From Hydnum rufescens UP504 (Eukaryota; Basidiomycota; Agaricomycetes; Cantharellales; Hydnaceae): a stretch of DNA of 48,283 nucleotides. Position 1 is the stretch's first letter; every line of letters starts with the position of its first letter. This document shows positions 1-10,179 of this stretch, one piece after another. The translations under genes and the position numbers were made by a program. The stretch lies in NCBI GenBank assembly GCA_014904985.1, contig MU128941.1:146059-194341 (forward strand). Reading direction: 5' to 3'. Below the pieces are notes generated by a model that searched no databases, had not been told where the DNA came from, and saw only the letters and a list, made by a program, of their open reading frames with translations.

Positions 1-132
1 GTGCAGGTTCTGAGTACGAGGGTTCTGTTGCTCCAACTGCTTGTACCATCATTGTTGTGCCTCCATCATTTGACGAAGGCCTTCTCCAGCAGCACCGAAG
101 ACAGAGAAGGCATCAGCAGGGATTTCATCCAT
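1..132 (-). pseudogene. Partial gag-like ORF running off the window edge
   Basis: On the minus strand an ATG at 130-132 opens a frame that begins MDEIPADAFSVFGAAGEG. It hits a TGA at 49-51 and continues in frame (WYKQLEQQNP) to the window edge. The TGA could be a decayed CGA, because the same change is common elsewhere in the window. The acidic start followed by a Gln-rich stretch resembles the N-terminus of gag proteins of fungal Ty3-type elements, but no diagnostic motif is visible. It could equally be the start of a host gene cut off by the window. Confidence 0.25.
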
Positions 133-322
133 GAGGAGAGGGAGGTAGAAGGGATAAGGAAGATGTTTGTGGGGTCGAAGAGATGAGTTTCAATCTTCTG
201 TCAGGGCGACACTGCTGTCGAAGCCACAAACAGAAAGAGGAAAGAGATTAATTAACCACACGCGCTATCGCAGTGGGAATCCTGAGAGATCGAAACTGGT
301 GATCCCCCAACTGTGAAAGGGC

Positions 323-330
323 TATAAATA
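323..330 (+). promoter_or_regulatory. TATA-box-like TATAAATA
   Basis: TATAAATA lies in a stretch (190-420) that keeps several CpGs and has CT-rich repeats downstream (CCTTCC at about 355-400). This is the layout of a fungal or LTR promoter. No convincing ORF follows, so it may be an LTR promoter remnant. Confidence 0.25.
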
Positions 331-536
331 CTATTTCCTGCACACAGCCTCCAGCCTTCCAGAACCTTCCGCCTGTCTTCCATAACCTTCCAGATCTTCC
401 TAGAATGCTGGCTCCACAGCCCATCAGTCAGCCTCCACATCCACCATCACTAAGCCTCACTAAGCTGATGCAGCCGTGTTACGAATCCTGTGTGCACCTC
501 CACATGGCTATGCCCCAACTTCCATATGTATCCCCC

Positions 537-914
537 TTAGTGTATGTACTTCCAAGGCAGTGTACGCCTGGGTACTCCAAAGGTGTCCAAAGTGTCAAAG
601 GACCGTAATGATGTGGATGGAGTACAGATTGGGACAGGTGATGTGGATTCAGGGACTGGGGGTAGAGGAGGAGGAGGGGGAGTCTGGATTGGCAACTCCA
701 TGGACTCACGTGGGGAACGAGGGAACGACAGGTGCTGACAAGGGTGCCAATGCTGCCACTGGTTGACTACCCAGCCCATAGCCCACTGGCCAAGGCCCAA
801 TAGAGTGAGGGCAATAATAATAAGAGAAATGCCAATAATGGCAAGGATGACAATAACCCCTGTAGTGAATGGAGGGAGAGAGGAGACAAGAGCATTTGAG
901 GAAGTAGGTGCCAT
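537..914 (-). CDS. Possible small single-pass membrane protein (125 aa)
   Basis: This open frame begins MAPTSSNALVSSLPPFTTG. A hydrophobic stretch of about 25 residues follows (roughly residues 18-44, rich in I, L, V and A), and then a Pro- and Ser-rich tail (PPPPPLPPVP at about 84-93). A short N-terminus, one strong membrane segment and a Pro/Ser-rich tail is a common layout for fungal hypothetical membrane proteins. No family is recognised. The codons are C/T-rich and the surrounding DNA is CpG-poor, so this may be a chance or decayed frame. The start is simply the first ATG; no intron or promoter supports it. Confidence 0.3.
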   Translation of the reverse strand: MAPTSSNALVSSLPPFTTGVIVILAIIGISLIIIALTLLGLGQWAMGWVVNQWQHWHPCQHLSFPRSPRESMELPIQTPPPPPLPPVPESTSPVPICTPSTSLRSFDTLDTFGVPRRTLPWKYIH

Positions 915-1440
915 ATGATAGAGTCGATGAAGAATGATACTCCGATGGGTAAGTCCTTAGGTGGAAGCAAATGTCAATTCGATCCTGACAAAACCCTTCA
1001 ACTCAGGTGACACAGCACATCAAACACCCACATTGTTCTCAACCCAATCAACATGCAGATGCCAACCCACAAGTTCCGGCCCCATCTCAGGCATGAGAGG
1101 TGAAACTTCTGGCATCTGACCCTGCAGATGCACCTGCCACTTTACCACAAATCAGCAAAACTTGCAGAAAAATGAAAATTTTGTTCCACTCACCTCCCAC
1201 TTTGCCAACTCAACCTTCGTGGTCACAACCACCTCCATGGTCAGGAGTATCTCCATCACTGCCTTCATCTTGATCAGAGCAAGAATGGCTTCATCTGCCA
1301 TATCAATGATGGTGGTATGGAATCAGAAGCAACCACAACAAACCTGTTCTTTATAGAAACTGTCATGGCAACCACCAAAACTGCCAAAACTGCCACCTCA
1401 TAAACCTCAAGTTATGCACTTCGAGGGCTTTGTGCTCAAA
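915..1440. other. Probable internal 3' remnant of an LTR element; no gene seen
   Basis: No ORF of note is present beyond short frames. The stretch leads directly into a purine-rich tract and an LTR, so it is best read as the last internal bases of the parent LTR element. Its frames are broken and no pol motif is recognisable. Confidence 0.3.
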
Positions 1441-1450
1441 TGGGGGGTAC
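1441..1450 (+). promoter_or_regulatory. Polypurine tract adjoining an LTR
   Basis: TGGGGGGTAC directly precedes the LTR start TGTTATGAG at 1451. A G-rich tract ending one base before TG is the normal position of the plus-strand primer at a 3' LTR. Confidence 0.5.
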
Positions 1451-1914
1451 TGTTATGAGTTGTACTCATAACCTTGATTACATACACAGAATAACCAAGC
1501 CTATCACAGCATCACATGACCTTCCCCCTTGCTGCCATTGTGCCTTCCTCTTTTAGCATTTCCTATTATATTCACCCCCTCCATTATTCAAACTTATCCC
1601 TTTATCCCCAAAACCCTTTTGATCTCTAGAGATCTAAGTAGTTACTTCATGTACACTCACTCCTTAGAAGATCAAGAATATATTGTCAACCAATTGAATT
1701 ATCCTTTCATGATCTCAGTTATCACTCATGACTCTCATCTCTAAGCCTTTTCATATTAACTCTCAAGAAGCCAGTCTTCCTCATACATACTTGTCTCTCA
1801 TGACCTTATGTAATTCCTGCTTCACAACTCTCTCATCAATCACCTTAAGGGCATTTCCTTGTATTCAACTTGATTATGTAATTGTACCTCTTGTCTCAAG
1901 TACAACCCTTAACA
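1451..1914 (+). mobile_element. LTR, probable 3' LTR of a degraded element
   Basis: It starts TGTTATGAGTTGTACTCATA and ends ACCCTTAACA. It is closely similar over its length to 2025-2480 and shares both ends with the LTRs at 18462, 29402 and 39878. The five bases on either side differ (GGTAC and AACAG). That fits an LTR whose left side is still internal element sequence rather than a solo LTR. Confidence 0.75.
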
Positions 1915-2024
1915 AACAGCTATGCACAAGTCTTCCACATATTGCAGTTGGGAATTTAGGACCTCCCCCCCTGCAGGGTCAAAATCCTGTCCAGTCAAAA
2001 CCTAGCAGCTATGCCATGTATTCA

Positions 2025-2480
2025 GGTTATGAGTCATACTTGTAACCTTGCTTACATATGAATAACCAAGCCTATCATGTCATCATGTGACCTTCCCCCC
2101 CACCACCATTGTGCCTTCCTCTTTCAGCATTTCCTATTATATACATCCCTCCTTTATTCAACATCCCTTTATTCATAAACCCTTTTGATCTCTAGAAGTA
2201 TAAGTAGTTACTTGATGTACACTCGCTCTTTAGAAGATCAAGAATATATTGTCAACTGATTGAATCACCCCCCCATGACCTCAGTTATCGCTTGCAACTC
2301 TCATCTTGAAACCTTTGCATATTAACTTTCAAGAAGCCAGTCTTCCTCATATGTACTTGTCTCTTGTGACCTTATGTAATTCCTGCTTCACAACTCTCTT
2401 GTCAATCACCTTAAGGGCATTTCCTTGTATTCGACTCAATTATGTAATCGTACCTCTCATCTCAAGTACAACCCTTAACA
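2025..2480 (+). mobile_element. Solo LTR with 5-bp target duplication ATTCA
   Basis: This copy of the 1451-1914 LTR is flanked by ATTCA at 2020-2024 and 2481-2485. The first base is G instead of T. The perfect 5-bp flanking repeat and the absence of internal sequence identify a solo LTR left by LTR-LTR recombination. Confidence 0.85.
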
Positions 2481-2485
2481 ATTCA

Positions 2486-3065
2486 CCAATCTGCTAATCT
2501 CTTGGATCAGATATTTCTGTAAAGCAACCACACAATATATTGAGCACAAATATGGGACATAATTGTAATATATTAGGATGACTAGCACATCAAAAAATCA
2601 GCCAATTCCAATGTATGGATCTTGTGTAATGAGGGGGGAAAATTGAATGCTGAAATTTGGCACACAGTTAGAGGATTATTATACTGATCTGTCTGCATAT
2701 GATCTGGTCCAGGAAGGATGCTGTAGGGGGGCCAATCTTGTAATTTCTTAGAAATTAGCTAGGACTTACAATTACAACCATGAAACCTGTGCAATCCCCT
2801 AGTCTAAGAAAAGAGCTGCACTCTCTTACACCTCTTTCCATTACCTGAAATCATCCCAGGAGGCCCCAGGGGCCACCCAGAAACCCCTCATAGACTCAAT
2901 AAATTTAAGGCTAATTACATCTTAGTAAATGTACATTTACAGCTGCCTGGTGTGCCAAAACTTCAATGCAGTGTGACTGCATGCTGGACACAGGTATCAG
3001 TATGACCAACTTAATTATCATCCACAGCCTTCAGTGGTCAATTCTATAATCCATCATGTGTCACA
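2486..3065. other. No gene seen; CpG-free AT-rich sequence
   Basis: No CpG dinucleotide occurs between the LTR and 3066, and no ORF over about 60 codons is convincing. Probably decayed repeat DNA of unknown family. Confidence 0.4.
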
Positions 3066-3094
3066 CGAAATCTGCCCCTCAACTATTTTGTTGC

Positions 3095-5480
3095 TCAAAT
3101 GTTAGACATGAATAATACATGTGGAATATTGTTGAATTGTCGCCTCTGATTGATTTCCTCCAGTCCCAGGTTCTTCCAACACGATAAAAGTCGAATTACA
3201 CAGATTACGCAGAGAGATGTGTGAAATTCATTTAATGACACAATGTAATATCCAGAGAAGTTTTCGGTGTTGAGTCTTCCCTGGATTATGTAGCGCATCA
3301 TTTCCCGGTCCGAATCTTAGGTAATCTCTCGACTATCAAGCACGTGATGCATACCTCCAGTGCGAGCGTTAAAGCATTCAGGAGGGCGGCACCCCTTTCA
3401 CAGGAGGAAAAATACGATCAATTGAGTGGCACTTCCGAAGTGAGCGTCATCAAAAGGATCTGCCGCAGAATTATAGGCTGAAGCGGGCCGCCTATAAAAT
3501 ATGAAAGAATCATAATATGCGGGTGATATGCCAGTTAAGACAGCTGTCCTACTCGCGACCCATGCATAGGGCCAGGTGATCAGATTTCATTTGTCAGGGT
3601 TGGCGAGAACCCCGCTCCTAAAAGGGAGAAGATTTCAGACTTAGAATCCAGCAACATCAGAGGCAGCCGTGTGACCCTAGATATGTGCGGGGTACGCGAC
3701 GCAACACATCTGTCTGGGCGGATGAACACAATTATGGGATAATGCTTCCGAGGTATTAGATAGGCAGAGTCACGAAAATTTCAGAATGTGTGGGATAGAT
3801 GATAAGGCCCATATAGCTCACGGTCTTTGAAAATATTGCACGATTCCACCATCGCAAATATTGTAGGCCGGTCTAGAAACGCGGGCCGGTCCAACACTGT
3901 GCATAAAGAGGATATTACGGAATCAGCATCTTATTAAAGCAGAAAAAGATAACTTGTTGTTTATTTATTCTAAACCTTGCGACCCGATATGGTCCAGAAA
4001 CCGGACGTTAAAACATCACGAGTTCGACGAATCGGGAGATTGGCCCGGATCATGATACGCGCCGTGCGCTTGGGGACTAGGTTAAGGTGAATCTGAACAA
4101 GTGGTCATGAACCATTCGGGGATCGTGTGGGAAGAGGATGGGACACCCAGAAGCCTTGGGAGATTCTTTGAGGGCCACACGTCGCATGACTAGAGAAGCC
4201 CCGAGAGATCCATCGATCCCAACACTCTTGGGCGGTCAGGGACAGAGGAAACATGCCATTCTGGGGGTTCCTGGCTCCCGGACCGTCAATCAATAGAATT
4301 CCACTGATAACAAAGATCTGATCGACCCCCGTATTCAACCAGCGCCAGGAATTTCAGAGATACACGGATCAATACGGTGGGGGCGGGGCGACAGACTTTT
4401 CTATGTTACGATCGGGATTGTGAAGGCCATCGGTTGAATAATCACAGCGGTCCAACTTCGGGACGATAATTTAACTAGATATAATATTGAGGGTGAGGGT
4501 CAGGCCGGGAGCGGATTTGTTTCGGCTATTTCCAAGATTCCGAACTTGCGCCCGAAGGGTCACAGAAAGGGAAGCATATAGGAAGGACCACCGATGCATT
4601 CGAGCCGCAGGCCTGACTTGTGTTTCTCGGCTGGGATGCTGTTCTTCATAATACTCCACCCTTAGCTCCACTTCGCTTACTTCCTAATGAAGCTGAGGCA
4701 TGTGAAGGCCCTGTCGACACCCACGCTATCTATATTTGTATCTCTCTCCCCAAAAGTCTGCCAGCCAAGCGCCCGTAATGCTAGTCTCCGTTCTCCAACC
4801 ATCCTTCAGGGGGCCTCCACCCGTAATATATTCATCGAGATATATATGGGTTGCTGCGTATACTCGCTTCTTGCTCCATCGACAGGCTCAAGTGGAATCA
4901 TAATCGATCTATGTTGACTTCGGATTGCTACTGTTCTATATTACTTCTTCCGCAATGTAGGGGTTATCCCTCCCCCAAAATTTCTCTATCCTGACACCGT
5001 CCATTCTATATCTGTGCCCCTTCCGGCGGAGGAGCACTGCCCGATCCGACGTTGTGTCGGTGGCCACGCACTGCGGGATCAGCGAACACTATCGGGCCGG
5101 GGAAAAAGGGTCCACAATGACACACCACAGATGCAGAAGTGGCTGCCAAGTCCTACGTGTCCTACGTGTATGACGACTACAAGTTAAAATACAAGATATG
5201 AAGGGGGCCAGGAATAAGGGTCGCACAAAGAATGTAGAACTGTCACCGTCTCAATAAATTTGTGGCGGTCTCATGCAGGTGCAGTCGACAGTGCAAAAGA
5301 ATTTGGCAAAAATGAATGCCATCAATAAGTCGAGGGTGATCGAATAACGCCCCCACTCTTTGAATTCAAAAAGAATGATAAATCCTCGTGTGATACATTT
5401 ACAAAAAGCTTTCGAATTGTGACCCTTTACAATATTTTGGTATGCTGGTTCGTTCGGTGATCCGCGGGTGTCGAATCGCA
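3095..5480. other. No recognisable gene in the left part of the island
   Basis: Only frames of 60-80 codons occur here (for example 4105-4338 and 4471-4671 on the minus strand, 4687-4917 on the plus strand). None shows a motif, and I could not join them by plausible introns. The bases next to 5489 are the 3' flank of the C2H2 gene. Confidence 0.4.
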
Positions 5481-5488
5481 TACTCTTT

Positions 5489-6618
5489 TTAATTCAGGGA
5501 ACGATAAGCCCCCGTGGGATATACATACGAGTCCGAAGCGTGAAACGCGCCCGCCGAATCGAAGTTTTGGTTCCCTCTGGCGCCCACCAACGGAGCGTTC
5601 GGACCGGAGTAAGACCCGCTGCCCTGTCCAGCGGCACCTTGGGTGGGAAACTGAGAAGCATTAGATGGCATAGACGGCACGAATTCATGGTCTGCCGAAT
5701 AAACTGCCCCAGTCCCAGTGTTGTAGTCGGAGTTAGAATCTGCGGCAGCAAGGTGCAGGCGCGCATAATATTGATTCGGGTCAACGGTATCGCCTGGGAC
5801 TTGTGTGGAATCATAGATATGTGCCCGATCCCTCGGCCTAGACCCCGGAAGCATGGCATGGGCGGGAGGATCCTGCTGTGGACGATGAAATGAGCCGTCG
5901 TAGGAATGTACTGGATATCCGCGGCTGACGGGACTGCCGGAAGAATGATGATGGGGGGTGGAGATCTCGGGTGATACGGAAGGTGGCATGTTATAATGTG
6001 AAGAATGAAATCCACGGCTGTGCTCAGATCTCGATGGATGGGGAGCGGTTCCTCTTGCTGAAGGATGATGGTTCTGAACACCATCGTTTCCTGGTGAAGA
6101 AGTGGAATGCGGCCCACTGTACGAGGTAGTAAAGAGGGACATCGAGTGTTGAGAGGTACGATTGCTGGTTGCGGGGCTGTGGGTAGTTGGGCCTATGGGA
6201 ATAGTAATATTCGCATCCTGGCCTGGTGAGAGACAATAGTTCAGACGGTGTCTTACAATCCGCGGTAAAACAGAGGACTAACCGGGAGTATTAACAACAC
6301 ACCATCTTGAGTGCCGATTCCGGTTGCTAGCAGTACTGTATGACCTGCCGCACAATTCACAAGAGTACGCTATGCAAACGGAACAGTAAGAGACGCTGGA
6401 GGCCGCAAGCAGCATAAAACATACGTCTGTCGCCGGTGTGAACCACGTTGTGCTAGGATGAGGATAGGATTAGCCGACGGTGATGGGGGTGGATACGTCT
6501 GACGGACCCTTTCGAGTTCAGAGAGTCGGGTGAACTGCTTTCCACAGTGACACTGGTGCTGCTTTTCGAGTCTCTGTCCATCTGGGGCATTGCTGTGGTC
6601 TCCGTTTCCTTGATACAT
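5489..6618 (-). CDS. C2H2 zinc-finger protein, intact, four exons
   Basis: Probably a nuclear DNA-binding regulator of about 319 residues. Exons (minus strand): 6618-6508, 6452-6425 (28 nt), 6369-6283 and 6222-5489. Introns are 55, 55 and 60 nt, each GT-AG, and all phases join. Finger 1 lies across exons 1-2: Cys-X1-Cys, GKQFTRLSELER, then H-N-V-V-H and the linker TGDRP. Finger 2 is in exon 3: PYSCELCGRSYSTASNRNRH with Cys-X2-Cys and a final H/C pair. The first finger has Cys-X1-Cys instead of the usual X2, so it may bind zinc atypically. Residues from about 77 to the end form a Ser/Pro/His/Gly/Gln-rich, probably disordered tail. The start is ATG 6618; a GTG upstream in frame was not used. 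No frameshift or stop is visible. A decayed paralogue with the same exon plan lies at 17849-18461. Confidence 0.85.
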
Positions 6619-6945
6619 ATCGTTTGACTTGAGATGGAAGGTGGGCACAAGACAAGCGAGGGGAGTGGAGGAGCAAGAAGGGCATGCTAGGAGCTTTTAA
6701 AGAGTATGAGGGTCTTCCTATGTACTTTGAAAATAAAAACTGGGCGGGTTAATGCACTGGCAACGCCAGGGCTGAGTGCATAATGGGAGTTGAGTTGCCG
6801 AATAGCAACCTCGGGTCGGATGGACCGAAAGTGAATTGACATACGAATTCATGATGCAGCTGTGAAACGCGAGCCTCGACAACGGTTTTGATGTCAAGTC
6901 TGAGCGGCTTGATGTTTATCGTCCAAGTAACAGTGGCCTAAAACA

Positions 6946-7481
6946 TCAAGCTCTTAGCACAGATGCCAGGAATGAACTGTCAAATTCCATCAGGCCTGTC
7001 AAGAAGCACATATGAGTGATTGAAGCAAATGAGGTAAGTTCACAGGCACGTGTTGGCTCGCGCTGGAAGTCGCACTTACACCCCTTCACGCTGTTCCTAG
7101 AGGGAAGCAAAGTAGATATTCCTAAGATGGATACCCACGTGGCATCCCGTTCATAGGGCGTGGTTATCCATTCGGAGGATACTGAAACTGGTCCGAAGAA
7201 ACCGATCGGGTGGAGCACGAGATCATAATCGGGCGCTGCGAAAGATGGCCAAACGTGACACATTAAACGCGACATCGAGACATTGAAGCAGGTTCTCGAG
7301 ACTGTTCCACTGTGACGAACGCGTTCCATGTGGGGTCAGCCGCGCGCTGCAGCCCCGATTGATAGGACAATTCATCGAGATCAGAACGCCCATCTACACG
7401 CAGGCAGTATGCACTAAGAGTAATCGATAAAAATGAGATGAATAGGATGGATTCTGGCTGCACGGCGGTGGCTGCACGCAT
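6946..7481 (-). other. Two overlapping unassigned frames
   Basis: A frame at 7481-7263 begins MRAATAVQPESILFISFLS and has a short hydrophobic stretch like a signal anchor. A second frame at 7329-6946 (127 codons) overlaps it. They may be exons of one gene upstream of the C2H2 gene on the same strand, but no convincing splice pair joins them and no domain is visible. CpG content is normal, so a real gene here is possible. Confidence 0.2.
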
Positions 7482-7717
7482 ACACCCTGATTTTCTCGGC
7501 TTTCCCCTTTCACATCGCCACCGTCCATAATCATGGCTGAAAAACTACTGTAGTGTTCGCCTGGGTCTCAGCTTCTCGAAATCTTGTCAGGGGCGGAATC
7601 CATATTCCGGAAAATGTCCATCTGTAAGATCGATCGTATCTTATTTCGCCTCCCTTTATGTTCATCCGTCTGTCTTCGTGTTGAAGGCCCAAAGCAGATC
7701 AATTCTGTTTCGGGGGC

Positions 7718-8062
7718 TTGAGTGCACACTCAGCATGGCGACGGCCGCTCCGCCACGAACACATTTGCCACAGTAGGATTTATATTTCAAACATATTCCG
7801 CCGCCCTGCCATTTACCTCGTGTGGCTCAGCAGTATGTCTTCATTTCCCCAAATTTTGTCCTGGGAGTTGTATGTCGGCTTAGCCTATACTCGTCGACAT
7901 TGGCTTACAAATTCAACCGACTTTTCTCTTTGCGGATTTCACACTCGTCACGCCGCCCGCGGCATTACGCCAGGCCTCCGCATGCTGGCTGTTTGGAGTC
8001 GTTGTGAGCAGAGCTCTTTCTTCCCGGGGCAATCGCCGCTATTTCAGGCGGCGGTCTTTTAA
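7718..8062 (+). CDS. Unassigned ORF (114 aa), doubtful
   Basis: An open frame from ATG to stop, rich in Arg, Ser and aromatic residues, with no domain recognised. It lies in the CpG-retaining island, where chance frames are longer because TAA and TAG are rarer. No intron, promoter or homologous repeat copy supports it. Confidence 0.15.
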   Translation: MSAHSAWRRPLRHEHICHSRIYISNIFRRPAIYLVWLSSMSSFPQILSWELYVGLAYTRRHWLTNSTDFSLCGFHTRHAARGITPGLRMLAVWSRCEQSSFFPGQSPLFQAAVF

Positions 8063-8076
8063 TCCTCGCCCGCGCG

Positions 8077-8433
8077 CTAGTTACAGGATCTTGCCTGTGA
8101 AGATGTTCTTAAATTCTGCCCCCGAAGTACTTGGTCTGTATTCAGAGTGGTAAGCATGGAATCCACACTGCACATATTAAATTGGACCGTATTGAGCCGA
8201 GTGAGATCCAGTGCATCTAGGAAAGATCTCATAGCCTGGGAAACCATATCGTCATCGTAGAATGCTAGTGTGCGTGTCCAGACTACACATGGATTGTAGC
8301 ATCGTTTCATGGTGATAGTTGGGTGGCCTACAGTCTTAGAATTACTGCAGTATCGTACCCCCCGCACCGACACCATGTTGTGGAGGACCAAGCAGACAAG
8401 GAGGATGGCACCTTTCACCCGACATGGAATCAT
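8077..8433 (-). CDS. Possible C-terminal exon of an F-box/LRR-like protein
   Basis: The frame contains a protein-like segment at its centre (VWTRTLAFYDDDMVSQAM, then a Leu-spaced stretch FLDALDLTRLNTVQF). This resembles the leucine-spaced C-terminal part of the many F-box-like proteins of Agaricomycetes. No F-box is visible. The upstream minus-strand frames 8342-8653 and 8602-8856 could be earlier exons, but frames and splice sites were not resolved. The assignment is a guess from residue pattern; the start shown is only the first in-frame ATG. Confidence 0.25.
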   Translation of the reverse strand: MIPCRVKGAILLVCLVLHNMVSVRGVRYCSNSKTVGHPTITMKRCYNPCVVWTRTLAFYDDDMVSQAMRSFLDALDLTRLNTVQFNMCSVDSMLTTLNTDQVLRGQNLRTSSQARSCN

Positions 8434-8601
8434 GGAGATGGATGGGGATCTCCACTCCGCGACCTCCCCTTGCTGCCATGGCCGATGTGCCGATGGTACA
8501 GTACGTCAAGACCAGCTTAGGATCCGTGTGCGGAGCATCTTTTGGCCTCTGTATTCGGAGTTTTGTGCATATCTGGTACCTCTTTCCCTTTAGGTCGCGA
8601 G

Positions 8602-8947
8602 TCAAGACTGACTCGCTGAGTGAATATTTAAAACAATCTCTTGGATGTCCCACACTTGGGCCAAGTTAGGTACATCATAAGTAGTGCGTAAACGATGATC
8701 AAATCGAGGACGAACGCATCTACTGGGGTTGCCACATGATGTTGGCGTGCTCAAGTGGAGGACAGGAGTTAGATTTATGAGCGGTGGGGAAACCAATGGC
8801 ATGAAATTGGGCTGCCCATCATGCGCAGCTAGATCAGGCATGAAGAGGCTTCCCATTGCTGGCTGCCACGTGGTGGCTCCATGGTGGATAATTGGAAGGT
8901 TCTATGTTTGCAGCGGCACTCATCTGCGCGTAGTGTGCATGTGGTGA
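8602..8947 (-). other. Unassigned minus-strand frames, possible upstream exons
   Basis: Frame 8856-8602 (84 codons; MGSLFMPDLAAHDGQPN...) overlaps a short frame beginning MSAAANIEPSNYPPW near 8920. They are co-directional with 8433-8077 and could belong to one spliced gene. Nothing diagnostic is visible. Confidence 0.15.
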
Positions 8948-8964
8948 GGCGCACCGCCATCGCA

Positions 8965-9592
8965 TCATACAACACAATAAAATAGAACAATAGCAGAAGG
9001 GGCACACACACTTTTCAGTGGAACATAGAGCAACAGGCTCCACCCAGCGTGAGTCCCAGCTTGACACGCCCAAAAGCATGATGTCCGGAACGGATTTAGC
9101 CTGAGAAATTCTGGAGGCAAGTCAAGAGAGGATGGAGCACGGAGGCTCCAGGCACAGAGTCGGGATCGCGCAGGGGGTGATGTCCTCAGGCTCCGGAATG
9201 ATCGCCCAGGAAAGTTATAATCGCTGTGAGGTCTGAGGTTTTTTTTTTCGGCATTTGCCGATGGGTTCTGGGCCACAAATTCCCATGAATAACACCCGCC
9301 TCTCGCCTCTGAGCTGATTAACTCCAAAGAGTACTGTATCTCAAATGACGAGAGCACAGAGATAAATCCCACATTTTCCGCCCTCTTCAAAATTTGCTTT
9401 TTCAAACCCCATTTGGTTCATTTTCACCCCTTGTGGCTTTCTTGGTCCAATGGATCCATTAGTATAGCGGCTATCCGAGGATGAGCCGGCGATTGTCCTG
9501 CGAAAGACTTGGATATGCTGGTTTCTGCGATCAAAGTCGCACCAGAACTCTGATATAGTTCCGCCAGTGTAGCAGTCTCTAAAACCTTCCAT
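8965..9592 (-). other. Unassigned minus-strand frames at the right end of the island
   Basis: Frames 9405-8965 (146 codons) and 9592-9341 (83 codons) overlap. The first has an Arg/Ser/Pro-rich central part and a hydrophobic end. No conserved motif and no clear splice link were found. A run of T (9240-9248) lies inside the first frame. Confidence 0.15.
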
Positions 9593-9796
9593 GCAAAGGG
9601 ACGAGATTGTTATTTAAACCACCTTGTGGGCCCTGGTGTAATTACTTAACACATTGTTATACATATACACTAGACATACGCGAGTATTTCTTGGCATGAA
9701 CCCACCCGAAGCTTGATACGACAAATAAAGAAGGTGGGGTTTATACAGGACCGGTATCTAGCGGATGCATGATGTAAGCAATAATTCACGGAGATA

Positions 9797-10130
9797 TGGG
9801 TATGGAAGCAGAGATTCAACACACTGAAGTGATGCAAATTGCCAACACAGAAGAGAATGGAGGTGGTCAGACAGGATACATGTCATGGAATCCCAGGAGG
9901 CCTCAATTGCATCAAGGCCCAGCAGCAACATCAGGGAAACTGACAACTGTTCAGGAGACTCTGGAATGATTGGAGCAGGTCAAGCATGATGGAGCATGTA
10001 CCCCCTTCTGGAGGCTCTGGAGTGAGCCTAATTACTCTGTTGCTCAGTGGCTTTGGCCATTCTGGGTGCTCCACTGCTCCAATGAGTTCACAAGGTTCTT
10101 GTACAATCCTCTCATTATAGAAAAGTGAAC
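9797..10130 (+). pseudogene. Coding-like fragment of unknown family
   Basis: A plus-strand frame opens with MGMEAEIQHTEVMQIANTEE and meets a TGA at about 9967. It then continues with SVAQWLWPFWVL, which faintly recalls the N-terminal part of Plavaka transposases, where a similar AQWL motif occurs. It is too short to assign. CpG is already absent here. Confidence 0.2.
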
Positions 10131-10179
10131 TCAATTCAAATCTGCAATAAAAGGAGGCTGAATAATGTACAAAGTAATT

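Larger units (their letters stand above)
3066..9790. other. CpG-retaining island inside CpG-depleted DNA
   Basis: CpG is absent just before 3066 and nearly absent after 9790 (one seen between 9790 and 13250). Inside the interval CpG is frequent on every line. The island contains the only undamaged multi-exon gene in the window. No terminal repeat or target duplication was found at its edges, so it does not look like a transposon. It is either host sequence spared by the CpG mutation process or younger sequence. Confidence 0.75.

Noticed and set aside
5468..6236. Long ORFs on both strands overlapping the C2H2 gene (141, 207 and 70 codons)
   Set aside because: Shadows of the Ser/Pro-rich last exon, which is supported by splice phase and finger motifs.
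6619..6648. Upstream GTG start for the C2H2 gene
   Set aside because: Nuclear fungal genes start with ATG; ATG at 6618 is the first in frame.
3066..9790. Island as horizontally transferred or bacterial DNA
   Set aside because: It holds a spliced fungal-type C2H2 gene with a paralogue outside the island; no terminal repeats or bacterial operon structure.
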